NCBI GenBank assembly: GCA_038747545.1 | Contig: JBCDJT010000007.1 | Coordinates: forward strand, 1-64,000 | DNA: 64,000 nucleotides | Reading direction: 5' to 3' | Origin: JBCCMF01 sp038747545 | GTDB lineage: Bacteria > Bacteroidota > Rhodothermia > Rhodothermales > JBCCMF01 | Shown: piece after piece, positions 18,058 to 26,879 of the stretch | Layout of the letters: each line of letters opens with the position of its first letter | How positions within the stretch are numbered: position 1 is the first letter of the stretch | The notes under the pieces: model-generated | Seen by the model: the letters and a program-made list of their open reading frames with translations, nothing else | Told to the model about the DNA's origin: nothing | The model's database searches: none | Program-made: the position numbers and the translations under genes

Positions 18058-18524
18058 GCAGCGAGGGCGAGGGCTTGGGAAATTTGATCCAGATGGTGCT
18101 GGTTGTGCCACGCGACCTTGTCGAACTCATCTTGAAGTGTACGGCGGCCCGTCTCGCTATGGACGAAAGGTAGATGTCCGTCGCGTTCGTAGTGCTGCGT
18201 GGCATAGTAGATGACGCCCTCACGGGTCGAACGGTAGAGCGACCGCGAAAGCGCCAAGGGACGTGTGGCATAATCAAGCCCGCCCGCCCAGGCGTCTTGG
18301 TCGAAACCCCAGATAACTTGGCCGGGCTTGCTGATGACACGGCGGATGCGGTCGAAGAGCACGGTCTCGGCATCGGCGAGGTGGTGCAGCAGGTATCGGA
18401 TGTTCCACTTGCCGGGCGCATAGGTGAGCACGAGGTCGGTAGTGCTGCGTTCGAAGTGCGCGAGCGTCACATCGCGCGTGTGGCTCAGCTGGGCGAGCAG
18501 GTGAGGGGCGGATGGCATCGGCAT
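18054..18524 (-). CDS. DinB-family four-helix protein
   Basis: 156 aa from the ATG at 18524; a start 16 codons earlier is possible. DinB-like fold, typically binding a divalent metal through three His. Here the first His lies in NIRYLLHHLADAE and the last two in KVAWHNQHHLDQI, with the helix-2 segment LFDRIRRVI between. Members include thiol-dependent metal enzymes (for example bacillithiol-S-transferases) and stress proteins; the substrate is unknown here. The stop codon overlaps the LOG start in an ATGA, so the pair is coupled. Confidence 0.85.
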   Translation of the reverse strand: MPMPSAPHLLAQLSHTRDVTLAHFERSTTDLVLTYAPGKWNIRYLLHHLADAETVLFDRIRRVISKPGQVIWGFDQDAWAGGLDYATRPLALSRSLYRSTREGVIYYATQHYERDGHLPFVHSETGRRTLQDEFDKVAWHNQHHLDQISQALALAA

Positions 18525-18615
18525 CGGCGAAGGTGAACGGCGTATCGCAAAGATAACGGCTTGCTCCAGCACCCGCCGTGCGAAAAGTCAAGTAAAAGAA
18601 AGCGCTTCCCGTCTC

Positions 18616-18623
18616 TATATTTG
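18616..18623 (+). promoter_or_regulatory. Candidate Bacteroidota-type -7 promoter element for amt
   Basis: TATATTTG, a match to the TAnnTTTG -7 consensus described in Bacteroidota, lies about 80 bases before the amt start. No clear -33 TTTG is seen at the expected distance, so the call is tentative. Confidence 0.35.
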
Positions 18624-18705
18624 GTTTCATGACTATGGCATTCAGGGGGTTCAGCTTAATACTTTAGGCGAAGTGCCGTTTCCCCCCACCTACCTCCTCA
18701 CTACC

Positions 18706-20022
18706 ATGATACGCAGAGGTGTATTCCTCCTAGCAGGCCTGTGTCTCTTGACCACGCCTGGCGTCCATGCGCAAGACGCCGGAGCCATCAGCGCTGCCGA
18801 CACCGCCTGGATGCTCGTCGCTACCGCGCTTGTGCTCCTCATGACGCCAGCACTGGCGTTCTTTTATGGCGGGCTTGTGCGTGCCAAGAATGCCCTCAAC
18901 ACGATGATGATGAGCTTCGTGGCGCTGGGCCTCTCCGGCGTGCTGTGGGTGGCGCTTGGCTACAGCCTTGCGTTCGGCGAAGGCAACAGCTTCATCGGCG
19001 ACCTGTCGATGGCGTTCCTGAGCGGCGTAGGCCTGGAGGGAGGCGGCCACGGTGCCTATCCGCACCTGCTGTTCATGGCGTTCCAGGGCACCTTCTTCAT
19101 CATCACTGCTGCGCTGATCTCGGGCGCCGTCGTAGAGCGGATGCGGTTTAGCGCTTACGTGCTGTTCATCGCGTTCTGGGGACTGCTCGTCTACGCACCT
19201 GTGGCCCACTGGGTATGGGGCGGCGGCTGGATTGCCGACCTCGACGCGCTCGACTTTGCGGGGGGCGCCGTGGTCCACGTCAACGCCGCTGCCGCGGCTG
19301 TGGTGGCCGCGCTCATGCTGAAGCCGCGCAAGGACTACGGGCGGCAAGCGCTGCTGCCGCACAACGTGCCGTTCGTGCTACTCGGCGCCGGGCTGCTCTG
19401 GTTTGGCTGGTTCGGCTTCAATGGCGGCAGCGCCCTCGCCGCCGACGGTATCGCAGGGCTCGCCTTCGTCAACACCATGCTGGCGCCGGGGGCTACGCTC
19501 GTGCTCTGGGCTATCCTTGACTACGTGCGCAATGGGCACGTCACCGCCGTCGGAACGGCCACGGCCATCGTGGTGGGGCTGGTAGCCATTACACCCGCAG
19601 CGGGCTTCGTCGGGCCGATCTCAGCGGTGCTGATCGGCGCGATCGCCACGTTCCCCAGCTACTTTGCCATCGACTGGCGCGCCCGGAGCGGCTTCGACGA
19701 CTCGCTGGATGTGTTTGCCGCCCACGGCATTGGCGGCATCACAGGCGCGCTCCTGACGGGCGTCTTTGCTTCGACGGCTTGGGGCAGTGCATCAGGACTC
19801 ATCGAGGGCAACGGCATCCAGGTAGGCATCCAGGCGCTCTCCATCGTCGTCGTGTTCATCTACAGCGGCGGGCTTACCTTTGTCATCCTCAACACCATCA
19901 ACCTGTTCATCCCAATCCGTGTGGAGCGCAAAGAAGAAGCCTTCGGCATGGACGTGGTGAACCACGGTGAGCAAGGCTACACGACCGGTGAAGGCGCTGT
20001 GCTCGTCCGCATCGACGACTAA
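18706..20022 (+). CDS. amt: Ammonium transporter
   Basis: 438 aa from the ATG at 18706, which opens with a cleavable-type signal (LLAGLCLLTTPGVHAQ) as in other Amt proteins. Eleven membrane helices. The twin pore His residues are in GGAVVHVNAAAAAVV and DVFAAHGIGGITGALL, with the family signature DFAGG and ALAFFYGGLVRAKN near the N terminus. Conducts ammonia/ammonium. The P-II gene follows after 31 bases, the classical amtB-glnK pair in which the P-II trimer blocks the pore when nitrogen is plentiful. Confidence 0.96.
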   Translation: MIRRGVFLLAGLCLLTTPGVHAQDAGAISAADTAWMLVATALVLLMTPALAFFYGGLVRAKNALNTMMMSFVALGLSGVLWVALGYSLAFGEGNSFIGDLSMAFLSGVGLEGGGHGAYPHLLFMAFQGTFFIITAALISGAVVERMRFSAYVLFIAFWGLLVYAPVAHWVWGGGWIADLDALDFAGGAVVHVNAAAAAVVAALMLKPRKDYGRQALLPHNVPFVLLGAGLLWFGWFGFNGGSALAADGIAGLAFVNTMLAPGATLVLWAILDYVRNGHVTAVGTATAIVVGLVAITPAAGFVGPISAVLIGAIATFPSYFAIDWRARSGFDDSLDVFAAHGIGGITGALLTGVFASTAWGSASGLIEGNGIQVGIQALSIVVVFIYSGGLTFVILNTINLFIPIRVERKEEAFGMDVVNHGEQGYTTGEGAVLVRIDD

Positions 20023-20053
20023 CGTCGCACGCTACAACGCAAAGGAATCAACG

Positions 20054-20407
20054 ATGAAACTGATTAAAGCGATTATCCGGCGCGAGCAACTCAATAGTGT
20101 GCTCAAGGCACTATTTGCCATCGATGTTAAGGGGATTACCGTGGTCGATGTGCGCGGCCACGGCGGAGAGACGGAGCGCATCGAGACGTACCGCGGCATG
20201 CGCGTCAAGATGGAACTGACCGAAAAGGTGATGCTCGAAATTGGCCTCTCGGAGCCCTTCGTCGATACAACGGTCAAGGCCATCATGGAAGCGGCGCGCA
20301 CGGGCGAGGTCGGCGATGGCAAGATCTTCGTTCTGCCCATCGACAAGGTGTACCGCATCCGCACGGGGGAGGAAGACCGTGCAGCGGTGACGCCCGTCGA
20401 GAGCTAG
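20054..20407 (+). CDS. glnK: P-II nitrogen regulatory protein
   Basis: 117 aa from the ATG at 20054, preceded by AAAGGAA, one of the clearer ribosome-binding sites here. The fold is standard: KLIKAIIRREQLNSVLKAL, VKGITVVDVRGHG, ARTGEVGDGKIFVLPI and the C-terminal signature YRIRTGEEDRAAV. In the T-loop, IETYRGMRVKMEL keeps the Tyr equivalent to position 46 of E. coli GlnB, but the uridylylated Tyr51 is replaced by a non-Tyr residue (Val). Control by covalent uridylylation is therefore unlikely, leaving ATP/ADP/2-oxoglutarate binding. It sits directly behind amt. Confidence 0.94.
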   Translation: MKLIKAIIRREQLNSVLKALFAIDVKGITVVDVRGHGGETERIETYRGMRVKMELTEKVMLEIGLSEPFVDTTVKAIMEAARTGEVGDGKIFVLPIDKVYRIRTGEEDRAAVTPVES

Positions 20408-20427
20408 CGCCTGCGCCTTGGGCGAGG

Positions 20428-21900
20428 CTAGGTCAAGATGTCCTTGACGATGTGGCCGTGGACGTCGGTGAGGCGGAAGCGGCGACCCTGGTGCTTGAAC
20501 GTCAGCCGCTCGTGGTCTACGCCCATCAGGTGCATCAAGGTGGCCTGGAAGTCGTGGACGTGGACAGGGTTCTTGATAATGTTGTAGCCGAACTCGTCCG
20601 TCTCGCCATAGATGAAGCCGGGCTTGACGCCTGCGCCGGCCATCCAGATGGAGAAGCAGCGCGGGTGGTGATCGCGGCCGTAGTTGTTGAAGGTAAGCTT
20701 GCCTTGCGAGTAGTTGGTCCGCCCAAATTCGCCACCCCAGATGACGAGCGTATCGTCGAGGAGGCCGCGTTGCTTCAAGTCAAGGATGAGCGCGGCTGAG
20801 GGCTGGTCAACGTCTTTGGCCAAGCGGCGGATGTTGTCGGGGAGGCCGCCATGGTGGTCCCAGCCTTGGTGGTAGAGCTGGATGAACTTGACGTCTTTCT
20901 CGGCCAAGCGCCGCGCCATCAGGCAGTTGGCTGCGAAGGTGCCCGGCTGCCGCGACTGCTCGCCGTAGAGGTCGAAGACGTAGTCTGGCTCATCGCTCAT
21001 GTCTGTGACGCTGGGCACTGAGGTCTGCATCCGGTACGCCATCTCGTACTGCGCGATGCGGCTGTTGATCTCGGGGTCCATGACGCGCTCGTGCTGCTCG
21101 TGGTGCATGCGGCGGAGGGCGTCGAGCATGCGGCGGCGCGAGGTGCGGCTGAGGCCGCTCGGGTCGTTGAGGTAGAGCACGGGGTCAGCGCCGCGCCGGA
21201 ACTGCACGCCCTGGTGCTGCGAGGCCAGGAAGCCGTTGCCCCAGAGGCGCGAGTATAATGGCTGGTCGCCGTCGTTGCTACGGGAGAGCATGACGGTGAA
21301 GGCGGGCAGGTTCTCGTTGTCGCTGCCCAGCCCGTAGCTGACCCACGAGCCGATGCTCGGCCGCCCGGGCTGCTGGTGGCCCGTCTGGAAAAAGGTGATG
21401 GCGGGGTCGTGGTTGATCGCCTCGGTGTGCATCGACTTGATGATGCAGAGCTCGTCAACAATCTGGGCGGTGTACGGCAGCAACTCGCTGATCCAGACGC
21501 CGTTCTTGCCGTACTGGGCGAATTCAAACTGCGCGCCCGCCATGGGGAACGACTTCTGGTTGGCCGTCATGCCCGTGAGCCGCTGCTCGCCGCGCACCGA
21601 GCCGGGCAGTTCTTCGCCGTTGCGGTCTTGCAGGAGCGGCTTGTGGTCGAACAGCTCCAGTTGCGACGGGCCGCCGCTCTGGAAGAGGTAGATGACACGC
21701 TTGGCTTTGGGGGCGAAGTGCGGCTTGCCCAGCGCGCCTTTCGTGTCATCGCCCAGCATCTTGGCAATGGCGTCCACAGGATTCATCATCGACCCAAGGG
21801 CGAGAGCCCCGAGCCCCAAGCTGGCCCGCCCCAAGAAGTGACGGCGCGTGCTCAGGTAGCGGATGTCTTCGAGGGGGTGACGGGAGTTGTGATCGGCCAT
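20428..21900 (-). CDS. DUF1501 protein with twin-arginine leader
   Basis: 490 aa. STRRHFLGRASLGLGALALG is a Tat signal. The sulfatase/alkaline phosphatase-like DUF1501 domain follows: AKRVIYLFQSGGPSQLELFD, MHTEAINHDPAITFFQTG, PSIGSWVSYGLG, LYHQGWDHHGGL, VIWGGEFGRTNYSQG and a YNIIKNPVHVHDFQATLMHL end. DUF1501 genes usually sit beside a DUF1549/DUF1553 (PSD1-type, often cytochrome-fused) or DUF1800 partner. None is here, so this copy is orphan. Enzyme activity is unproven for the family. Confidence 0.9.
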   Translation of the reverse strand: MADHNSRHPLEDIRYLSTRRHFLGRASLGLGALALGSMMNPVDAIAKMLGDDTKGALGKPHFAPKAKRVIYLFQSGGPSQLELFDHKPLLQDRNGEELPGSVRGEQRLTGMTANQKSFPMAGAQFEFAQYGKNGVWISELLPYTAQIVDELCIIKSMHTEAINHDPAITFFQTGHQQPGRPSIGSWVSYGLGSDNENLPAFTVMLSRSNDGDQPLYSRLWGNGFLASQHQGVQFRRGADPVLYLNDPSGLSRTSRRRMLDALRRMHHEQHERVMDPEINSRIAQYEMAYRMQTSVPSVTDMSDEPDYVFDLYGEQSRQPGTFAANCLMARRLAEKDVKFIQLYHQGWDHHGGLPDNIRRLAKDVDQPSAALILDLKQRGLLDDTLVIWGGEFGRTNYSQGKLTFNNYGRDHHPRCFSIWMAGAGVKPGFIYGETDEFGYNIIKNPVHVHDFQATLMHLMGVDHERLTFKHQGRRFRLTDVHGHIVKDILT

Positions 21901-22070
21901 GATGGAATCGAGAAACTACGTGGACTACAACCGAAGCGGGGCCTGCTATGCAAAGCGCCTCTCGCAACACCATAGATACGAGAGGCGCGACAAAAATGGT
22001 AGCGGTTCCGGTAACGAAGCCGCTGTTTATGGTGCGTTTGGCGCACCACAAGGCGTAAAACGTGGAGCGC

Positions 22071-22811
22071 TTACTTACCGAAGAGCTTCCCGAGGGTCCC
22101 GGCGATGTTGCCGAGGTCGTCCATGGCGTTGCCGTCGCCGTCCAGGTCGAGCATGCTCATCAATCCGCCTGCGCCTTGCGGCATGCTCTTGGCCGCTGCC
22201 GTGCGCTCGTGCTGCAGCACGTTTTGCAGGTCGTTCGGGCTGAGGTTTTGTTGCTGCTTCATCTTGCCCAGCGCGCCCATGACGACCGGAGCAAGCATCG
22301 GGAGAAGCTGGGCCACTTTGCCCACGTCGAGGCCGCTGGCTTGGCTGATCTGCTGCTCCACGGCGGGCTGGCTGCTACCGAGCATATGCCCGAGGATGTC
22401 GCCGCCGTTTACGGTGCGGTTAGAGACTGAGTTGCCGAAGAGGGAGGAGGCCATGTCTAGCAGGCCGCCTGCGCCGCCCTGGCTGGAGCCCCCGCCCATC
22501 ATGCCGGCCAAGCCACCAAGCATGCCGCCAAGATCACCGCCGCCCGCTGAGGCACCGCCCCCGCTGAGCGCGCCAAGCAAACCGCCCACGTTGTCGAGCA
22601 CGCTACCGTCGTGGTCGCGTTCCAACGCCGAGGCGAGCGATTGGGCGCCCTGCGGCGATTGTGCATTCTTGGCCAGCGCGCCCACGAGTGCTGGGACGGC
22701 GGCTTGCATGGCTGTCTGAACCTGCTGTGGGTTGGCGCTAAGCTGTTGGCTGATCTGCTGTGTGGTGCCGCCGCCGAGCTGGCCAGCAAGCAAGTCAAGG
22801 AGTCCACTCAT
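22071..22811 (-). CDS. DUF937 family protein
   Basis: 246 aa. Helical, Gln/Gly/Met-rich protein. The N-terminal DUF937 region reads SGLLDLLAGQLGGG, then QISQQLSANPQQVQTAMQAA and PALVGALAKNAQS, and a second such unit recurs near residues 130-190 (SVSNRTVNGGDILGHMLGS, LDVGKVAQLLPMLAPVVMG). A Gly/Met-rich linker lies between them (about 85-125). The end LMSMLDLDGDGNAMDDLG resembles a calcium-binding dockerin/EF-like loop. Function is unknown for the family. Confidence 0.85.
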   Translation of the reverse strand: MSGLLDLLAGQLGGGTTQQISQQLSANPQQVQTAMQAAVPALVGALAKNAQSPQGAQSLASALERDHDGSVLDNVGGLLGALSGGGASAGGGDLGGMLGGLAGMMGGGSSQGGAGGLLDMASSLFGNSVSNRTVNGGDILGHMLGSSQPAVEQQISQASGLDVGKVAQLLPMLAPVVMGALGKMKQQQNLSPNDLQNVLQHERTAAAKSMPQGAGGLMSMLDLDGDGNAMDDLGNIAGTLGKLFGK

Positions 22812-22885
22812 AATCTAGGTGTACGGTTGGGTAGGAGTTGCCGAGCGCGAAAGCTAACCAAAACCGACCGCAGACACCAACGGCA

Positions 22886-23428
22886 TCAGTCACCAATGCC
22901 GCAGACTTCGCGGACGACCCCATCTTCCGTGTCAGCATCCATGAGCTCGCCGTCGAACGGACAGTCCAGCGTTTGCTCGCGGCACGCGCCGTCTAACGTG
23001 CCAAAGATCTGAATCCCAAAAGTTGGGTCTGCATCGTCGTCGTCGCTCGCGGCTTGCGCCATCGTGTAGCGGATCTCGTCGAAGCCGATGCGGCAGCTGC
23101 CGGTGAGCTGCCCATCGAGCCGGACCGTGGTCGCCGAGTCGTAGCCGTCGATACCGCTGTTGCCCAGCGCACGCCGCGAGGCAACGATGGTGCCATCTAC
23201 ACCGTTGCAGTCTTCCAACGTGACGTGCTGACCGTTGGGGCGCGTCTCGAACCGGGCCGTACCCGTTGCTGAGCAGCGGAGAAACGAGGGCGTACTGGTA
23301 ACGGTGGCCGGCAGCACCTCGCGGAGCGCCGTCAGGGTGGGCAAGGCCGCGTCGGGCGCGTCGTTTGTCGAACTGTCACACCCGAAGAGGGTGCCCACAC
23401 AGAGAAAAAGCAGTAGCAAGCGCCACAT
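22886..23428 (-). CDS. Cys-rich lipoprotein, paralogue 1
   Basis: 180 aa, not recognised. Lipobox LFLCVGTLFGC gives Cys at residue 17. The mature part has repeated Gly-containing beta motifs with paired cysteines (FLRCSATGTA, TLEDCNGVDGTIV, GQLTGSCRIGFDEIRY, GTLDGACREQTLDCPFDG). The same layout occurs in the next gene upstream on this strand, so the two are tandem paralogues. Its ATG is only about 5 bases after a strong hairpin, which may limit its translation or its transcription from upstream. Confidence 0.7.
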   Translation of the reverse strand: MWRLLLLFLCVGTLFGCDSSTNDAPDAALPTLTALREVLPATVTSTPSFLRCSATGTARFETRPNGQHVTLEDCNGVDGTIVASRRALGNSGIDGYDSATTVRLDGQLTGSCRIGFDEIRYTMAQAASDDDDADPTFGIQIFGTLDGACREQTLDCPFDGELMDADTEDGVVREVCGIGD

Positions 23429-23433
23429 CGCAA

Positions 23434-23474
23434 AAGGCCGAGTACGTGAGGAGGTATTTCCCGTACTCGGCCTT
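23434..23474 (-). terminator. Strong terminator-like hairpin between paralogous lipoprotein genes
   Basis: A perfect 13-base inverted repeat (23434-23446 with 23462-23474) around a 15-base loop. Read on the minus strand it ends in CGGCCTTTT, the form of an intrinsic terminator for the upstream lipoprotein gene. The start codon of the second lipoprotein gene follows after about 5 bases. Confidence 0.75.
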
Positions 23475-23526
23475 GCATCAAAAGGTTGGCGCGTTACGTC
23501 CTTTGTACGTTTCGGGCCGAAAACGC

Positions 23527-24084
23527 TCAGTTACAGGCGTTAATGAAGGCGTTGTTGTCGCCCGAGGCGAACTCGATACCGTTGAAGTTGCACGTGGTGG
23601 AACCGCCGTCACAGCTGGCCGAGATCTGTCCATTGAGGGTACCTGTGAAGTCGCCTCCCGCGCCGCCACTCAGGTTGTAGCCGAAGTTGTCATAGTTGAC
23701 GGAGCATGGACTCGACAGGTCACCGTTGATGCGCATGTTGTAGGTGAAGGTGTTGTTGTTGAGGTCCACGTTGGTGCTACCGCCGATGGTGAGGCTGCCC
23801 GTGATGCCGCTGCAGTTGTCGAGCGTCATAGACGCGTTGATGCCCGTGCCACCGAAGCTATTGGTCACATCGGCCGTGCCACCGCCCTGGCAATCGATGA
23901 TGGGCTGTGCCTTGGCGGCTTGGTCCACGGGCGTGGCCGAGAGGGCTTGGACAAGCACCACTTGGAGGTTGGCAAAGATCTCGGCGACCTCCTCGGCTGG
24001 CGTGGCCTCACTGTTGCTGTCGCAGCCAGTGATGAGGCCGAGCGCCATAACGAGCATCAGGAGGCGAGTAGGTAGCGTACGCAT
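23527..24084 (-). CDS. Gly/Asn-rich lipoprotein, paralogue 2
   Basis: 185 aa from the ATG at 24084 (MRTLPTRLLMLVMALGLITGC, lipobox Cys at 21). The mature region shares the plan of the neighbouring lipoprotein: an early IIDCQGGGTADV, then TLDNCSGITGSLTIGG, SPCSVNYDNFGYNLSG and GTLNGQISASCDGGSTTCNF. Alternating small and polar residues suggest a beta-sheet surface domain. Function unknown. A terminator hairpin follows it. Confidence 0.7.
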   Translation of the reverse strand: MRTLPTRLLMLVMALGLITGCDSNSEATPAEEVAEIFANLQVVLVQALSATPVDQAAKAQPIIDCQGGGTADVTNSFGGTGINASMTLDNCSGITGSLTIGGSTNVDLNNNTFTYNMRINGDLSSPCSVNYDNFGYNLSGGAGGDFTGTLNGQISASCDGGSTTCNFNGIEFASGDNNAFINACN

Positions 24085-24320
24085 AGGTAAGACGGGTTGA
24101 GTGAACAGAGCGATGAGCACGATAGAGGCAGTCTAGCAGCCGCGCAGGTAGCGGGCAATCCCCCGACGGGGGTATTCTGAGCAGCTCCCTTCATGGCAGC
24201 ATGGCCCGCATGAGAGTAAGCAAGATCAGACAACCCCAGTACGGCTACTGATGCGTACTAAAGTGCTCTGCTCGCTGGTTTGCGGCACGTTGCTCATCAG
24301 TCTCGATCTTAACTTGTCTT

Positions 24321-26771
24321 ATGTCTGCACTCAATCTGCGCTTGGCGTGGCGCCGCGTGCGCCGTCAGAAAGCCTTTGCTACCATCAACATCCTCGGCTT
24401 GGCGCTGGGCATGGCGGCCTGCTTGCTCATCGTGCTGTTCGTGCAGGATGAGCTGAGCTACGACACGCATCTCCAAGATGTAGACCGACTATACCGGGTC
24501 ACGTATCACGCGACGATGGGCAATGACTACGCCCGCGTGCCGCCGCCCATCGGGCCGCGTATGCCTGAGTTTTTTGGTGAGGTGGAGGAGAGCGCGCGCG
24601 CCTTCTCCGGTAACATGAGCGTTGCCGTGCCAGCCACGCTGCCTGGCCAAGCCGATGCCACCTTCGAGGAGAACGTCTGGTTCGTGGATTCTACGTTCGC
24701 CGATCTCTTCCCGATGGAAGCCGTCCAAGGCATTGCGCCATCGCGGGCGATGCAGCCGTTCCAGCTGTGGATCAACGAAGAGGTCGCCGAGCGCTTCTTC
24801 GGCGAGACCAACCCCGTGGGCCGCACCGTGCAGATGAGCGGCGACTATACGTACACCATCGCAGGCGTCATACGCGACTTCCCGCCCAACACGCACTTCC
24901 ACATCGACGTGCTGGCGCGGTACGACGACATGTTCAGGGTAATGGGCGAGCAAACGGGGGCGTTCATGCAGAACAACCTCGCGCAGAATTGGGTGATCTC
25001 GCACTCGTACACCTACGCTAAGCTGCTGCCCGGCGCTGACCCGGCTGCCGTGGATGCGCGCTTCGCCGAGCTAGTGGAGACGCAGGCGCCCGAACAGCTC
25101 CGCGTCGGGCAATCGTTCTCGCTCATGCCCGTGAAGGACATTCACCTGCGGGGCGACACGTTTCTGGAGCCCGAGCCGCAGGGCGACATCGCGAACGTCT
25201 ATCTGTTCAGCCTCATCGCGGTGCTCACGCTGCTGCTGCCGTGCTTCAACTTCATCAACCTGGCCACGGCGCAGTCGATGGGCCGCACCGCCGAGGTGGG
25301 CGTGCGCAAGGCCATCGGCGCACAGCGTGGTGAGCTGTTCCGGCAGTTCTTCAGCGAGTCGATGTGGATCGTAGGTGTGGCGTTTGTGCTCGCCATCGGG
25401 CTCGTGGTCGTGGGGTTGCCGTACCTCAACACCCTCACGCAGAAAGAGCTGTCGGCGCTGGCGCTGCTGGACCCGGTGATCGTGCTGGGGGCTGTGGGGG
25501 TGTATGTGCTCACGAGCCTGCTCGGTGGCAGTTATCCGGCGTGGCTGATCGCAAAGACCAACATCGTGATGGCGCTGCGCGGGCGCGTCACGCAGGCCAT
25601 GGGGCGTCGCTTTACGCTGCGGCGCGTGCTGGTGGTGGCGCAGTTTGCCATCTCGCTGGTGCTGCTGGCGAGCACGTTCCTCATCTACAAGCAGGTCAGC
25701 TTCCTCACGAGCCAGTCGCTGGGGTACGAGCCCGAGGGCGTGGTGGCTGCGGCGCTGTACAGCTCAAACATGAACAACCTGTTCACGGGTGTCGATGGCG
25801 AGATGCGCTCGCGGCTCAACACGCTGGAAGCCCAACTGGCCGATGTCCCGGGCGTGACAGGCACGACGCTCTCGCGCACCCCGCTCGGTTTGGGGCACGT
25901 GTCACGCGGCACCACCTACGAAGATCAACCGGACGAGACGCCCATCTTTGTCCCGGTCATGGCGGTGGACTATGATTTCCTCGATATCTACGGCGTCGAT
26001 ATGGTGGCAGGACGTGACTTCGACCAAGATCGCGGCACCGATCATACCGACGCGTTCATCGTCAACGAGACGGCGGTGCAGCGCTTCGGCTGGGGCTCGC
26101 CCGAGGCAGCGCTTGGCAAGCAGGTCAACGTAGAGGGCAAGGATGGGACGGTCATCGGGGTGACACGCGACTTCAACTTTGCGACGCTCCAACGCGCTGT
26201 AGAGCCCGCCATATTCGAGGTCAGCGTGCCGTCCTTCCGCACGCTCTCGGTCCGTGTGGCTACGAGCAACCTGTCCGAGACCGTGGAGCAAATCGGGCAG
26301 GTGTGGGCCGAGGTGTTTCCTGAGCGCACCTTCACGCCGGTCTTTGTGGATGAACAGATGGCGACGCAGTACGAGAATGAGCAGCGGCTAGGTCAGCTGG
26401 TGCGTGTCTTCGCGGTGCTGGCCATCATCGTATCGTGCCTCGGTGCGTATGGGCTGGTGCTGTTCAACGTGCGGCGGCGGCGGCGCGAGATCGGGGTGCG
26501 TAAGGTGCTCGGTGCTTCGCTGGGCAGCGTGCTGGGCTTGCTCTACCGTGAGATGGCGTTGCTCTTTGGCATCGGCGTGGTGGTCGCCGTACCGCTCGTG
26601 TATGCCGCAGGCCAGTTCTGGCTGGAAAACTACGCCTACCGCACAGGTATCGGTGCCGATGTCTTTGTCTGGAGCACGCTCGTCCTCCTCGCCTTGGCCG
26701 CGCTGACCGTGAGCTATCAGTCGCTCCGCGCCGCCCGGCTCAAGCCCGTGGACTGCCTGCGGGACGATTGA
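24321..26771 (+). CDS. FtsX/MacB-like ABC transporter permease
   Basis: 816 aa. The N-terminal helix follows LRLAWRRVRRQKAFATINILGLALGMAAC, quoted here in part as RRQKAFATINILGLALG, the usual Bacteroidota opening. A MacB periplasmic domain follows (about 45-270), then three FtsX helices (about 290-430) with ATAQSMGRTAEVGVRKAIGA, a second periplasmic domain and a final FtsX block (RRRREIGVRKVLGASLGSVL). This is the duplicated-half architecture of large Bacteroidota permeases of the LolCDE/MacB type, moving lipids, peptides or drugs by mechanotransmission. No ATPase subunit gene is adjacent. Confidence 0.92.
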   Translation: MSALNLRLAWRRVRRQKAFATINILGLALGMAACLLIVLFVQDELSYDTHLQDVDRLYRVTYHATMGNDYARVPPPIGPRMPEFFGEVEESARAFSGNMSVAVPATLPGQADATFEENVWFVDSTFADLFPMEAVQGIAPSRAMQPFQLWINEEVAERFFGETNPVGRTVQMSGDYTYTIAGVIRDFPPNTHFHIDVLARYDDMFRVMGEQTGAFMQNNLAQNWVISHSYTYAKLLPGADPAAVDARFAELVETQAPEQLRVGQSFSLMPVKDIHLRGDTFLEPEPQGDIANVYLFSLIAVLTLLLPCFNFINLATAQSMGRTAEVGVRKAIGAQRGELFRQFFSESMWIVGVAFVLAIGLVVVGLPYLNTLTQKELSALALLDPVIVLGAVGVYVLTSLLGGSYPAWLIAKTNIVMALRGRVTQAMGRRFTLRRVLVVAQFAISLVLLASTFLIYKQVSFLTSQSLGYEPEGVVAAALYSSNMNNLFTGVDGEMRSRLNTLEAQLADVPGVTGTTLSRTPLGLGHVSRGTTYEDQPDETPIFVPVMAVDYDFLDIYGVDMVAGRDFDQDRGTDHTDAFIVNETAVQRFGWGSPEAALGKQVNVEGKDGTVIGVTRDFNFATLQRAVEPAIFEVSVPSFRTLSVRVATSNLSETVEQIGQVWAEVFPERTFTPVFVDEQMATQYENEQRLGQLVRVFAVLAIIVSCLGAYGLVLFNVRRRRREIGVRKVLGASLGSVLGLLYREMALLFGIGVVVAVPLVYAAGQFWLENYAYRTGIGADVFVWSTLVLLALAALTVSYQSLRAARLKPVDCLRDD

Positions 26772-26879
26772 GGTGGGCTGGGGGCGCAGCCCCGCCGTGC
26801 GTTCGGGAACGTCGGTTTGGCAGGAGTCAGCGGTGCGCTGTATCATGCAGCCCCGATTCCTCCGACCGACGATACCTCG

